A stretch of 64,000 nt of DNA from Bacteroidota bacterium (GTDB lineage: Bacteria; Bacteroidota; Bacteroidia; Chitinophagales; Chitinophagaceae). The stretch covers positions 1-64,000 of the forward strand of contig JAEWKK010000023.1 in assembly GCA_023386045.1 (NCBI GenBank). The letters are read 5' to 3'. Position numbers and translations under genes: made by a program. Under the pieces are notes generated by a model, which saw only the letters and a list, made by a program, of their open reading frames with translations, was not told where the DNA came from and ran no database searches. Shown here piece by piece: positions 27,317-37,800 of this stretch; within the stretch, counting starts at the first letter, position 1, and every line of letters begins with the position of its first letter.

Positions 27317-28063
27317 ATGTCAATGCTTCGAGCCATTTTGATAGATGATGACCAGAGCAACCTGAGTGCCCTGAGCGAGAAGCTGGCCAAGCATTGTCCG
27401 CAGGTGGAGATCATTGACCGTTGTGAGAATGCTAAAGATGGAATCACTGCCATTGAGAAAGAGAAGCCTGACCTGGTATTCCTCGATATTGAAATGCCGG
27501 TAATGAATGGATTTGTACTCCTGCAGCAACTCAGGTACAGGAATTTTGGATTGATCTTTGTCACTGCTTACGATCATTATGCCATAAAGGCAATTAAGTA
27601 CAGCGCACTGGATTACCTGGTAAAACCTGTTGAAATAGAGGATCTCAAAGCTGCTGTTGCAAAAGCCGAAGCTAACAGGGAAAACAAGAATTCACAATTG
27701 CAACTGGAACTTCTCCTGGAGCATTTGAATAAAAAACAACCCAAGCGCATTTCCATTCCTACAAGCGAAGGCCTGCATTTTATCAATATCGATCAGATCA
27801 TTTATCTGGAGGCAAGTAATAATTACACACAGATCTATCTCTCTACCAATCAGAAATTTCTTGTGAGCCGCACACTTAAAGAATTTGAGGACATGCTGCC
27901 TGCCGACCAGTTTGTACGCATCCATCATTCGACCGTCATCAATAAGTATTTTGTTGAGAAGTACATCAGGGGAGAAGGTGGGCAGGTGGTGATGCAGCAG
28001 GGCAGGGTATTGGATGTTTCCAAACGGCGGAAGGCTGAATTTCTGCAGGCCATTGGGTATTGA
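27317..28063 (+). CDS. LytTR-family response regulator
   Basis: 248 residues from the ATG at 27317, which starts MSMLRAILIDDDQ; an open frame back to 27272 overlaps the kinase and is not needed. The receiver domain has the acidic pair in LIDDDQ and phospho-acceptor Asp57 in VFLDIEMPVMNG, with a late YLVKPV lysine. The C-terminal LytTR DNA-binding domain (about 140-245) shows RISIPTSEGLHFI, IIYLEASNNYTQIYL and FVRIHHSTVINKYFV. It should bind direct-repeat promoter sites when phosphorylated by the upstream kinase. Its targets are not visible here. Confidence 0.94.
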   Translation: MSMLRAILIDDDQSNLSALSEKLAKHCPQVEIIDRCENAKDGITAIEKEKPDLVFLDIEMPVMNGFVLLQQLRYRNFGLIFVTAYDHYAIKAIKYSALDYLVKPVEIEDLKAAVAKAEANRENKNSQLQLELLLEHLNKKQPKRISIPTSEGLHFINIDQIIYLEASNNYTQIYLSTNQKFLVSRTLKEFEDMLPADQFVRIHHSTVINKYFVEKYIRGEGGQVVMQQGRVLDVSKRRKAEFLQAIGY

Positions 28064-28108
28064 GTTAGGCGGGAAAGCGGGAAAACGGGAATGATTTTTT
28101 TCTTTGAG

Positions 28109-28156
28109 CGAGGAGTCTCAGAACTAATAGCTTGCCATCTTATGCGGGACTCCTCG
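28109..28156. other. Inverted repeat after the response regulator gene
   Basis: CGAGGAGTC (28109-28117) pairs with GACTCCTCG (28148-28156) around a 30-base loop, 45 bases after the stop codon. No strong T-tract follows, so it may be a weak terminator or an mRNA end-protecting structure. The gap also has short GGGAAA repeats at 28070-28092. Confidence 0.45.
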
Positions 28157-28247
28157 AGATATTTTCTTTCTACTTCTTAGTTCAATTTTATCTAAAAATA
28201 ATTTCCGTTTTTACCGTTTTACCGGCTATTGCTTCAGGCATAAGAAT

Positions 28248-28775
28248 TTAATCTTTTGAATAGTAAGCCAGCCGTCCGCCTTCAACAATAGCCGGCTTTG
28301 TATAAGGATGTTCTTCAGCTTTTCCCACTGCCATGATATGCATCACAGTCCATCCCTTGAATTTTAAATAATCCGATACAAGCGAGCGATGACAACGCCA
28401 CCATACGGCTTCTGAACACATGTAAGCGGTTCTTTTTTGTTTTCCTAAATCCTCAAGATCTTTGATTGCTTCATGAAAATTTTCCGTTTCCATATAATCG
28501 GCATATCCTCTGAAGGCATCAACCCGCCAGCCTGTGTTATGGGAATCTTTGCGTGGTGCCCTGCGGCCTCCAAGATTGATCAAATGTTTGTATTGTATGT
28601 GGTTCTCGGGTAAAGCGCTTGTTAGAAATTCTTTATTGAAATGAGGAAACTTTCGGGAAGCCGGGAATCTTCTGATATCGATGAGCAATTCAATTTGAAA
28701 GGATTTGAGCATAGCTATCAATTCTTCCAGAGTATGTGTCGAGTGCCCAATTGTCCAAATGGTTTTTTGATCCAT
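28248..28775 (-). CDS. DUF488 family protein
   Basis: 175 residues from the ATG at 28775, which begins MDQKTIWTIGHSTHTLEELI, the usual family start; the frame stays open to 28868 but that extension is unlike the family. Other hallmarks are IDIRRFPASRKFPHFN, the LGGRR segment and MCSEAVWWRCHRSLVSDYL with a conserved Cys and His. DUF488 proteins are small, of uncertain function, possibly nucleic-acid or phosphate binding. The gene stands alone. Confidence 0.88.
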   Translation of the reverse strand: MDQKTIWTIGHSTHTLEELIAMLKSFQIELLIDIRRFPASRKFPHFNKEFLTSALPENHIQYKHLINLGGRRAPRKDSHNTGWRVDAFRGYADYMETENFHEAIKDLEDLGKQKRTAYMCSEAVWWRCHRSLVSDYLKFKGWTVMHIMAVGKAEEHPYTKPAIVEGGRLAYYSKD

Positions 28776-28866
28776 AATGCTTAAAGCATTTCGATCAATA
28801 TTCGCGCCACGAGCTGAGCTGAAATTATTAAATTTCAGCTTGATATAGCTTAAAAGAACACAAGCC

Positions 28867-29238
28867 ATGAGATTGTTAACTTTTGTTGCATTTTTGATTT
28901 ACGATTTTAACAAGGGTCCTTCAAATGAAGTTGCCTATATCGGATCACTGCTGCAATTAGCCGGCATTATAAGTCTTAATATTTTTGGAATTATGGCAAT
29001 GTTTGATTTGGCTGATTATTTTCCCCATAGGAGTGGTAGCAATCTTTGGAATTACTATGGAAGAGGAGCTTTATTTGTTGTACCTCTATTTTTCTTGTTA
29101 CGATATTTTATACCTGAAGAAAAACTCAGAAAGGCTGAATACGATCGTGATTTGATAAGTAGAGGGAAAAATTGGTTATTAGTATATCTAATTTTATCAG
29201 TCGCTTTTATAACTATTGCTGCTCTGCTAAATAGCTAA
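28867..29238 (+). CDS. Small multi-helix membrane protein of unknown function
   Basis: 123 residues with four hydrophobic stretches (about 1-12, 24-46, 66-80 and 103-120) and a charged loop EEKLRKAEYDRDLISRGKN before the last helix. The regular helix/loop pattern, positive-inside charges and closeness to the divergent DUF488 gene suggest a real gene. I do not recognise the family. The coding sequence is AT-rich compared with nearby housekeeping genes, which could mean recent acquisition. Confidence 0.55.
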   Translation: MRLLTFVAFLIYDFNKGPSNEVAYIGSLLQLAGIISLNIFGIMAMFDLADYFPHRSGSNLWNYYGRGALFVVPLFFLLRYFIPEEKLRKAEYDRDLISRGKNWLLVYLILSVAFITIAALLNS

Positions 29239-29326
29239 TCAGTCTTATATCAAGTCGCAGTACTCACTGTATTGTGCAAAAAATTTATCTGACACTTTAA
29301 GACATTCTACCTTCAATTTTATTTAA

Positions 29327-29719
29327 TTATAAAATTCCCGTTTTCCCGGTTATCCCTTTACTTTTTTTCCCGCCTTCGCTCGCTTCGGCGGACAGGCTTA
29401 ACAAAAAAAGTAACAAAAAAGTCAAGGCGATTGCCTCATGGGTTTTTATTTTATTGTTTGTTTCGGCGAATTGCTTCGCAATTTTCGATCCGGTACATTT
29501 CCTCTGATCAAACATTTCCTCTCCCGAAATCGCCATCGGAGAAAAGTCTTTTTTATCGAAAATTTTAGGATCTAGACCATGCTTCGTGTTATGCGACGCA
29601 ACTGGAGGCGCTGTTCCCCGTTGGCAAACTTTATAGTAGAAGGATTCACTAAACCAACCCACGGGAAAAGGCGCTGGAACATTTCCGATTCCTTTCTTGG
29701 TTGAGACTATACAATGCAT
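29327..29719 (-). repeat. Probable dispersed intergenic element with a 130-codon open frame
   Basis: The open frame ends SLSAEASEGGKKSKGITGKTGIL and holds no recognisable domain. Similar frames (DFSPMAISGEEMFDQRK, then a FLLLFLLSLSAE segment) recur, to my recollection, as hypothetical proteins in Chitinophagaceae genomes, so I treat it as a repeated element rather than a conserved gene. The DNA contains palindromes, for example AATTGC/GCAATT (29469-29483) and CGCC/GGCG (29371-29390). It sits in a 900-base gap between the small membrane protein and guaB that otherwise holds heptamer repeats (29864-29914, 30062-30140) and nothing else I can name. Confidence 0.45.
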
Positions 29720-29863
29720 AGTTGCGATTGAAGACTTTCAACCTATAAGAATCAAATACTTCGTGTCCGTTGTGGTCTCTGGTGAACTTTGTGCTTCGAA
29801 AAAAAGCCAGAGCGGGAAACAGAGCGAGAGCGTTGGGAAGGTTCGAGGTAAACTGACATTAAG

Positions 29864-29914
29864 TTATGAACTATGAACACTGGTCCATGGATCATGGACG
29901 ATGAACAACGATCT
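29864..29914. repeat. Degenerate heptamer repeat, CTATGAA type (first block downstream of guaB)
   Basis: GTTATGAA and CTATGAA are followed by variant units (GTCCATG, ATCATGG, ATGAACA). It shares GAACACTGGTCCATGGA with the palindrome at 30073-30094, so the two blocks are partial copies of one another. Confidence 0.7.
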
Positions 29915-30061
29915 ATGCTTCATCCTCTTTAGTGGCTATGTCTTTTCTGAATATTGTTCTGGACCCTGAAGTGAGTGACACAACAGGCGATGATAGTAGT
30001 ACTACAGCCCGGTAACAAAAAAATGCTTTTATTAAATAGTCAAAAATTCATGTGACGTCAC

Positions 30062-30140
30062 CTTAACTATGAACACTGGTCCATGGACCAGTGTCTATGG
30101 ACCATGGACTACACACTATGGACCATGAACTATGAACTAT
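30062..30140. repeat. Heptamer repeat block with a perfect 22-base palindrome
   Basis: The block begins CTATGAA, passes through a perfect 22-base palindrome (30073-30094, arms ACACTGGTCCA) and ends in CTATGGACCATGAA-type units that reach almost to the guaB stop at 30144. In the guaB sense direction the units read TTCATAG just after the stop codon. The palindrome could fold into a hairpin with an 11-base stem (minus loop) at the end of the guaB mRNA. Confidence 0.8.
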
Positions 30141-30143
30141 GAT

Positions 30144-31619
30144 CTACTTTCTACTATAATTCGGCGCTTCCCTTGTGATCTCAACATCGTGCGCATGGCT
30201 TTCACGCATGCCGGCATTGGTGATCTTTACAAAGGTTGCTCCCTGCAGTTCCTGTATGTTCTGTGAACCGCAATATCCCATGCCTGCTCTTAAACCACCC
30301 ACATACTGGTAAACGATTTCCTTCAGCATGCCCTTATATGCAACACGACCTTCAATGCCTTCAGGAACATATTTTTTTACATCCGCTTCCGGATCCTGGA
30401 AATAGCGGTCGCTACTTCCACCAGACATGGCACCAAGAGAACCCATGCCTCGGTATTCCTTGAATTTCCTGCCTTCATAAATGATAGTATCACCCGGACT
30501 TTCTTCAGTGCCTGCGAATATGCTTCCCATCATTACACAATCAGCACCCGCTGCAAGTGCCTTAACCATGTCACCCGTATAACGGATTCCACCATCCGCG
30601 ATCAATGGAATATTTTTTTTGCTCAAAGCTGCATGTGCCTGCATGATGGCTGTAAGCTGTGGTACACCTGCACCTGCTACAATCCTGGTGGTGCAGATAG
30701 AACCGGGACCAATACCTACTTTCACGGCATCAGCACCTGCTTCTGCCAATGCTTCTGCTCCTTCTGTGGTGGCAATATTGCCGGCAATGACATTAATATT
30801 TTTGAAATTCTTTTTTACTTTTTTGAGCGACTCAATAATACCTTTTGAATGGCCATGTGCACTGTCCAGCACTACCACATCCACGCCCACCTGGTGAAGC
30901 GCAGAAACCCTGTCAAGAATATCAGCCGTTACACCAATGGCCGCTCCGGCGAGGAGTCTGCCCATTGAATCTTTAACAGCATTGGGGAAAGAAGTTAATT
31001 GTAAGATATCGCGGTAGGTGATGAGGCCTATGAGTTTTCCATCTTTATCAACTACAGGCAGTTTTTCAACTTTTGTTTTGCGAAGAATGGCTTCGGCTTT
31101 TTTAAGGTCAGTGCCTTCTGGAGCTGTGATCAGATTTTCTCTGGTCATTATCTCACTTACTTTGCGGTTTGGATCTTCTTCAAACCTGAGATCACGGTTC
31201 GTAAGGATACCGGCCAAACGGCCGTTGCTTTCAACAATGGGAATACCACCGATGCGGTTCTCTTTCATCAGCCTTTGTGCATCTCCAATATTTGCGTCAA
31301 CCGGCAGGGTAATGGGATCAACGATCAAACCACTTTCGCTTCTTTTTACCTTTCTTACCTGGTCGGCCTGCCTTTCAATACTCATGTTCTTGTGAAGAAT
31401 ACCAATGCCGCCCTCACGTGCCAGCGCAATAGCAAGAGAAGCTTCTGTAACTGTATCCATTGCAGCGGATACCATGGGAATATTGAGGGTTATGTCCCTG
31501 GTGAGCCTGGTTTTGATCTCTACCTCCCTGGGAAGGATCTGGGAGTAAGCGGGAACAAGTAAAACATCATCAAATGTTAAGCCTTCTATGAAGTTTCTGG
31601 AAGTGGAGTTTGTTGCCAT
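30144..31619 (-). CDS. guaB: Inosine-5'-monophosphate dehydrogenase
   Basis: 491 residues from the ATG at 31619; a TTG two codons upstream is less likely. The catalytic TIM barrel starts FIEGLTFDDVLLVPAYS. It is interrupted by two CBS domains (about 95-210, with IGGIPIVE and VEKLPVVDKDGKLIGLIT). The active-site loop GPGSICTTRI carries Cys309, and the flap region has EGRVAYKG. It oxidises IMP to XMP, the step before GuaA. guaB is not linked to guaA here. A perfect -7 box lies 3 bases upstream of the ATG. Confidence 0.98.
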   Translation of the reverse strand: MATNSTSRNFIEGLTFDDVLLVPAYSQILPREVEIKTRLTRDITLNIPMVSAAMDTVTEASLAIALAREGGIGILHKNMSIERQADQVRKVKRSESGLIVDPITLPVDANIGDAQRLMKENRIGGIPIVESNGRLAGILTNRDLRFEEDPNRKVSEIMTRENLITAPEGTDLKKAEAILRKTKVEKLPVVDKDGKLIGLITYRDILQLTSFPNAVKDSMGRLLAGAAIGVTADILDRVSALHQVGVDVVVLDSAHGHSKGIIESLKKVKKNFKNINVIAGNIATTEGAEALAEAGADAVKVGIGPGSICTTRIVAGAGVPQLTAIMQAHAALSKKNIPLIADGGIRYTGDMVKALAAGADCVMMGSIFAGTEESPGDTIIYEGRKFKEYRGMGSLGAMSGGSSDRYFQDPEADVKKYVPEGIEGRVAYKGMLKEIVYQYVGGLRAGMGYCGSQNIQELQGATFVKITNAGMRESHAHDVEITREAPNYSRK

Positions 31620-31622
31620 GGG

Positions 31623-31630
31623 CAAAGATA
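31623..31630 (-). promoter_or_regulatory. Candidate -7 element of guaB
   Basis: Minus strand TATCTTTG matches TAnnTTTG exactly and ends 3 bases before the guaB ATG, the same tight spacing as at guaA. No -33 TTTG is seen at the normal distance. If used, the mRNA would be leaderless or nearly so. Confidence 0.45.
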
Positions 31631-31755
31631 AGGAGGAAAGGAATATGATAAATGGAGCGCAAAATCACACGTAAGTGCAGATTTATATTATAACTATGAT
31701 GAAGCGATTTAATAAAATTAATTTGTAATCAACTGTTCATGGATCTTATAAAAGC

Positions 31756-31783
31756 AAATGCCTTTCGGTTAAGAAAGGCATTT
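31756..31783 (-). terminator. Hairpin between the alpha-2-macroglobulin gene and guaB
   Basis: AAATGCCTTTC (31756-31766) pairs perfectly with GAAAGGCATTT (31773-31783) around a 6-base loop. On the minus strand it lies 23 bases after the macroglobulin stop and is followed by GCTTTTATAAG, a weak T-tract. It is a likely terminator insulating guaB. Confidence 0.7.
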
Positions 31784-31806
31784 GACTAGTTATAAGGTAT
31801 CTACCT

Positions 31807-34800
31807 TTATTCCACTTCTATTTTTATCCCTTCGCTATGAGCGCTGAACTCTGGTGCATACATACACTGAATGGTTGTTATGCCATTACTGAAGCTTCCT
31901 GCATGTGTAGCAAATAATGGATATTCAAAAACATAGCTGCCCTTTCTCAGGTAACTGAAAAAGAAATTGGTGCTGGCATCCCTGGTGCTTTCATAATAAC
32001 CCAGTCCATCCTGCCATTTATATCCACTCAATACATTGACAGGTTCCAAAGCGGAAGCCCTCATGTCTTTCATATGAACATATTCCATATCCCTGTCCAC
32101 CCTTAATTCTATTCTCACCTTGATCTTGTCGCCAACTTTTATCTGGCTGCTCTCAGTAATGGGAACCAGTACCGGCCCGCGATCAGTATTCTTTTCTATA
32201 AAGAGTTTTTTATTCAGTTGCAATGGAGTAGCGGCTGAACTTACCTTATCCATGTCTTCAAAATACTGCCAGTACACCGAACCCCATGAAGGCCTGCTGT
32301 TGTAGGAGGGTTGCTGAACATGTACTGTGATCTTACCCATCTCCGGCTTTACTTTTTGTCCTTCTATGGTTTCCTTGAAATAACCTGTACCTGCTTCCTG
32401 TTTTTGATTTTGAGAAGATACGATGGTTGATCCAAGCCTGATCTCTACCAGCGGTTCACTGCTGATCCATTCAGTACCCTGAAGCAACATGGCATAACAG
32501 GCTTCGGCTGTGGCCTTCGTGGTTCTCCAGTTATTGGTCTGCTTGTTTTTGATCAACCAGGTTCTCAGGTCATCTACGGTTGCCGTGTCTTTTGTGATTT
32601 CATGAAAGGCTTCGATCATCAGTGCCTGTGTTTCTATGGGTGCATGATACCAGAACCAGCTGTAACCGAAGCGCTGGTCTTTCCAGTACATACCCAATTC
32701 TTCATTGCTGATGGAAGATTCTTTCAATGAAGCAAGAATAGCCCTGGGTGTAACCAATTGACCAATGTTCTTTTGTTTTTCAAAACGGTACAGGGCTAAT
32801 GCGATCATCCCCTGCATGTAATGATTTTGCTTCATCCAGAATTGCGAAGCCTGTTGCCTGTAAAAATCAAATGCTTTTTTTGAAGCCTGCGGTATGTTCA
32901 TTTCATTGAAAAAGCTGCGCATGTACAGGTATTGCACCTGCGAATAACTTAACTGTTGTTTTTTCAGGTCGGCTTTATTTTTTATCAGCTGGTCGTGATC
33001 TTCTTTTATTTTTTTATCGAGGTAAGGAATGGCTGCCTGCACAATTGGTTGAAGTTCTTTGATGTCAACACCCAAATTTTTAAGGTGACCAATTCCCGTA
33101 AGTATGTATTGCGTTATATAGCGGTCATCAGGACCACCCTTGAACCATACAAATCCACCATTCGAACTTTGCATGTCTTTTAATTTGGCAAGGTTGGCTT
33201 CCATCTCGGCGCTCATGCGAACCAGGTCAAATAGCAATGCAATATTTTTCTTTTGTTCTGTTTCGGATTTGGCCTGCATCACCCATGGTGTTTCTTCCAG
33301 CAATGCTGATTTCAACTCCTGGTTTTTTTGCAGGTTAAAAAGGAGAGCAGTTGTATCCAGCGTTTTCCAGCGCTCGAAAATGGATTTGATGCGTGGTGCT
33401 GCGTTAGCGATCTTCATGGCCAGCGCGTTGGCATAATAACGGTTCCAGATTTGTTCGGCGCAATCATAAGGATACTCCATCAGGTAGGGAAGCGCCTGCA
33501 CTGCATACCATGCGGGGTTGGAGGTATATTCAACTGTAAGGGCATGGTGTTGTAAGGTAGGACTGCTCTCTGATTGCAATAGCTTTTCGAAATTGAATGT
33601 TTTTGTATCACTACCTCTGACAGGTAAAGGCATGGTTTCAGTGACGAGGATCTTATTGGAAAGAATGGGCAGTATATTTTCTTCACCATCACTAAAGTTT
33701 CCTGAACGGGCCACTACTCTCCATGTCAATGCATTGCTGAATTGAAAGGGCACCTGCACCGGGAACTTCACCACCTCACTCTGTCCGGCAGCAACTGTAA
33801 AATACTGGTTGGGAAAACTATTCATGAACCATCCATCAACCGATTGGTTGGTAGTGGCATCAAACAGCTGGAGTTCTGCCTGCCCTGTTAATTCAGTTGC
33901 GGAAAGGTTGACAATTTTTACTGACAGTTCCATCTTATCTCCCTGTCTCAGAAATCTTGGCATATTAGGCTGAACCATCAGTTCTTTCTGTGTGACCAGC
34001 TCTTTTTGCGCCAGTCCGAAGGCGAGGTCTTTGGTATGTGCAAAGGTTTGAAGCTTCCATTTGGTAAGCGCTTCCGGAGTGGTAAATGAGAATTCAATAT
34101 TTCCATCCTTGTCAGTTCTTAATTCAGGAAAGAAGAAAGCCGTTTCATTAAAATTCCTGCGCACCTGGAGTGGCTGGGGACTGTCTTTACCGGGAGTAGG
34201 TATTTGACTCATCATCATCGTGCTGTCGGTTACTCCGTCTGCATGAAATTCCATTTGGTTAGGCGCAGCTGCGTCACTGACTTTCATCATTTGAACTTCC
34301 ACGTTTTCAAGTTTGCCAAACATTCCTTTCCGGCTAACCTGTCCGAACTTATATCTCCAGTTACGTTCATTGATGCTGTTGATGTCAAGCATCAGCTCAT
34401 CGTATTGTTTCTCGTAATTCCTGTAAACAAATTCTGTGATAGGTTTGAGTTCGGAGCTGACTGCCTGGAAGTTGATTTCTCCATTCCAAATCAGCTGGGA
34501 ATAGTATTGCGGCCAGATGAGGGGTTTTGTCCAATTGTGCATCCTGAACTGGTCAAGCGAAGCATCATACATGCTGGCCAGCATTTCCGCTGCTACCTTT
34601 TCATTCTTATATCCTTTGATCTTCACCTTCCATTTTTCTTCACTCCCGGGAAGCGTTTTGTCACGGAATGTGGCATATTCAATTTCAAGCTCCTTATTGG
34701 TCCAGGGCACAATGATCCTGTCGCTGAACTGATAGAACCTGTTATCCTTTACAAAGAAGAAAGCCACTCCGTAACTGCCCCTGTCTTCTTCAGTGGCGGA

Positions 34801-37800
34801 AAATGCGAAAGAACGTTTTTCATGATCCAGTTGCGCAAACCTGAAATCAGGTTGATTATTCACTTCTTCTATCGGCTTCCTGATCTTATCAATATTGGGT
34901 TGGTCGTCGACCCAGTTTTTGGGCCTGTCGGTTTCATTAATCAAAAACACCTGGTCAGCTGAAGTACCCACCTGCACCGTAGTTGATTCACCCGGTTCTA
35001 TGGCTTGCTGGCTTCCTTTTGTCCAGATATATTCTGGTTTATTAAAGCCATTTGTTTTTGGATCAAATAACTCTGTATTAAGCAGTTCTTTGATCTCCTT
35101 GCCATCCTTGTCTTTTGTAGTGATGGTGATCTCATAAAATCCAGGTTTCAGGTTTTTAGGATTTACAGGAAATTCTCCGTTTGTCCTTACGCTGTCTGAT
35201 ACAGAAAAACGGTATTCTTTTTTCCAGGTGCTTTTATCAGTTTCATTATCATATTCGTCATGTGGGAAAAGCCTGATGTATTCTTCTTTGCTGTAAATAA
35301 ATTGGTCGGGGCGATTCCAGAACCTTTCACGGATCAGTCTTTGTTCGGGTTGAAGTTGATTGAATTCAACTTTAACACTGACAGGCTGAAATTCTCCATT
35401 CATATTTTCTGTACGGATGGACAGTGTCTTTAAAGAGTCAATGGCCATTCTTTCCAGTACTGATGCTTTTAACAGCAAAGATTTATAACCGGCAGTTACA
35501 ATGTTTTCATTGCTCCTGGTTTCACCATTGATATCGGTTACATCTGCATAGATTCGGTAATCAAATACAGGATCAAATTTCGGATCGATGGTTTTATCCG
35601 GGATCGCTGTAAAGCTGATAGAAAATTTACCATCTTTGTCAGTTGTGGTTTCGCCATGAGCGATTTCCATTTCTTCTGTTGGTGGCATCCACCATTTTGA
35701 AAAATACCAGGTGTAAATAAACCTTGGTTCTCTTACCACCCTGTAAGAAACTTTTGCGCCATCAATATTATTTCCGGCATAAGCTTTTGCAGATCCTGTT
35801 ACTGTTACCTGCTCTCCGGCCTTGTAAGCCTTACTGATCTTTTCAAACTCAACAAAAAATTTGGGTCTCTTATAATCTTCCACCGAGAAATAGGAATCCT
35901 GAACAGAATGTTTTTTATCTACCAGCTGAAAGTTTCCATTCATGGTATTTTGTGGCAGTACAAATTTTGCATTGAAAGAACCGAATTCATTGGTGGTCAC
36001 TTTTACTGAATCAATGTACTGGTAATTGGCATCGGTGAGATAAATAGTAGTAGTGAAGTTGGGTAGAATGGCATTACCCGATCTTGCTGTTGAAATAGCG
36101 ATGCCCTTAAAATAAACCGTTTGTCCGGGACGGTAGATCCCTCTGTCGGTAAAAAAGAAAATGCTTTTCAGGCTGTCCTGTTGGCGGTTGATATAATCAT
36201 GATAATAATAACCATAGGTTGATTCATCCAGGTCCAGGTGATCATTGCCATGGGTCAGCTCAATAAAATAATTATTGTAAGCGTTTTCCCTGTCAACTGC
36301 TATTTTAAAATATCCATTTTTATCTGTAGTAAATGTGCCGATGTTCTTTTTTTCATATTTAGAGGTCTTGTAATTGTAATCCTGCTTGTAAACCGTTGCT
36401 GATGCATTGACAAGAGGCTGGCCACTCTGCCTGTTGAGAACAAAGAAATTTTCCTTCCTGTTGATGTAACTGATGTTGGATACATGAAATTTCCTGGCAC
36501 CCAATGGGTTCTTCTTTGTCTCAAATTTTGCATCTGGTGAGGCCAGTAAATAATACTCTCCTGCAGGAAGACTATCGATTTTAATTTCAACTGCATGGTC
36601 CTGCAGGTCATTTGTGGCAGGAAGCTTTTGTTGCCAGCTCCTGGTGGAAGGCGTCTTTAACAGAAGTGCCCAGAATGCTTCATTTTCATTTCTGTCCTTT
36701 AGTAATTTTTTTAAATTTTCATCTACCCTGATGATGCGGAAATAAAGTGAATTGATATTCCTGTAGTGAACCAAACTGCGAAAAGGCTGCAGGGGAAGAT
36801 TTACTTTTTCAAGCTCAAAGCTGAAGGTCCTGGCTTCTACAGACTGAAGCAGGTTGTAGCTGTTGGTCCATCCTTCATTTTTTATGGTGCTGTCCTTTAC
36901 GATTTTTGTAAGGATATCTCTTGCTTTCACCCTGTAATACCTGAAGGTGGTATCGCTAAATGGCGTGTAATTCGAGGCCTTGTTCTCATACCATAAAGCT
37001 ATGAGGTATTGAGCCTGTTTTACACCAGCATGGCCTTTATATAAATCAATCATTGACTGAAGTGAGGCCAGGTATAATGAATCTTTATCCTCTGCTACAG
37101 ATTTATTGTAAACAAATTCGACCCTGTTTATATCAATGTCAATCAGGGCATCGGCTTTTTTATCTTTCAGGTGAAAGGCAATGAGCTTCTGGTAAATTTC
37201 CAGGGCCTTATGTTGGAGTGAAAATGAATCCCTGGTATTAAATGAAAATCTTGCAAAAACAGGAGCTGTTGCAAAAGCTTGTGGCTGGATGATCTCGAAA
37301 GCATAAGCCGGCTTTTTTATGTCAGCTTCATCGTTTTTAAAATATTCGAGTGCACGGTTGGCCAACAGGTCATATAGGGTAGGCCTGAGACTTCTTTTGT
37401 TTCCTTTGTTGATGATGGCTTCATAACGGTCTAGCCTGGTTGACTGTAATGTCTTTTCATTTTTGATGGAAGCTAGAAATAGCTCACTGATCTTTTTGTG
37501 AATATCATCAAGGGTCCAGGTAGCAATGTCATTTTTATTGAAGTTGACTGTGTTGGTGCGATCGTAGAATTTCCACCTGTTGTTTTGCAGGTATTGCCAA
37601 TAAAGCCCGGCAAGCATGCTTTTAAGAATGGAAGCTGCTGGCTCTTTTGATGTTCTGATCTCATTTTCTATTTCTAAGATTGATTTGGAATAATTTTCTT
37701 CACGGGTTTCTTCCTGTAAGCCAGTCATGTAAACAAGTGCCTTAATCACCTGGGTTTCCTGGCCTTCTTTTTTTGCCTGGGTGTAGATCTTTTTTACTTC

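Noticed and set aside
34204..34962. 252-codon plus-strand frame inside the macroglobulin gene
   Set aside because: Antisense shadow of a clearly coding gene; no domain or signal.
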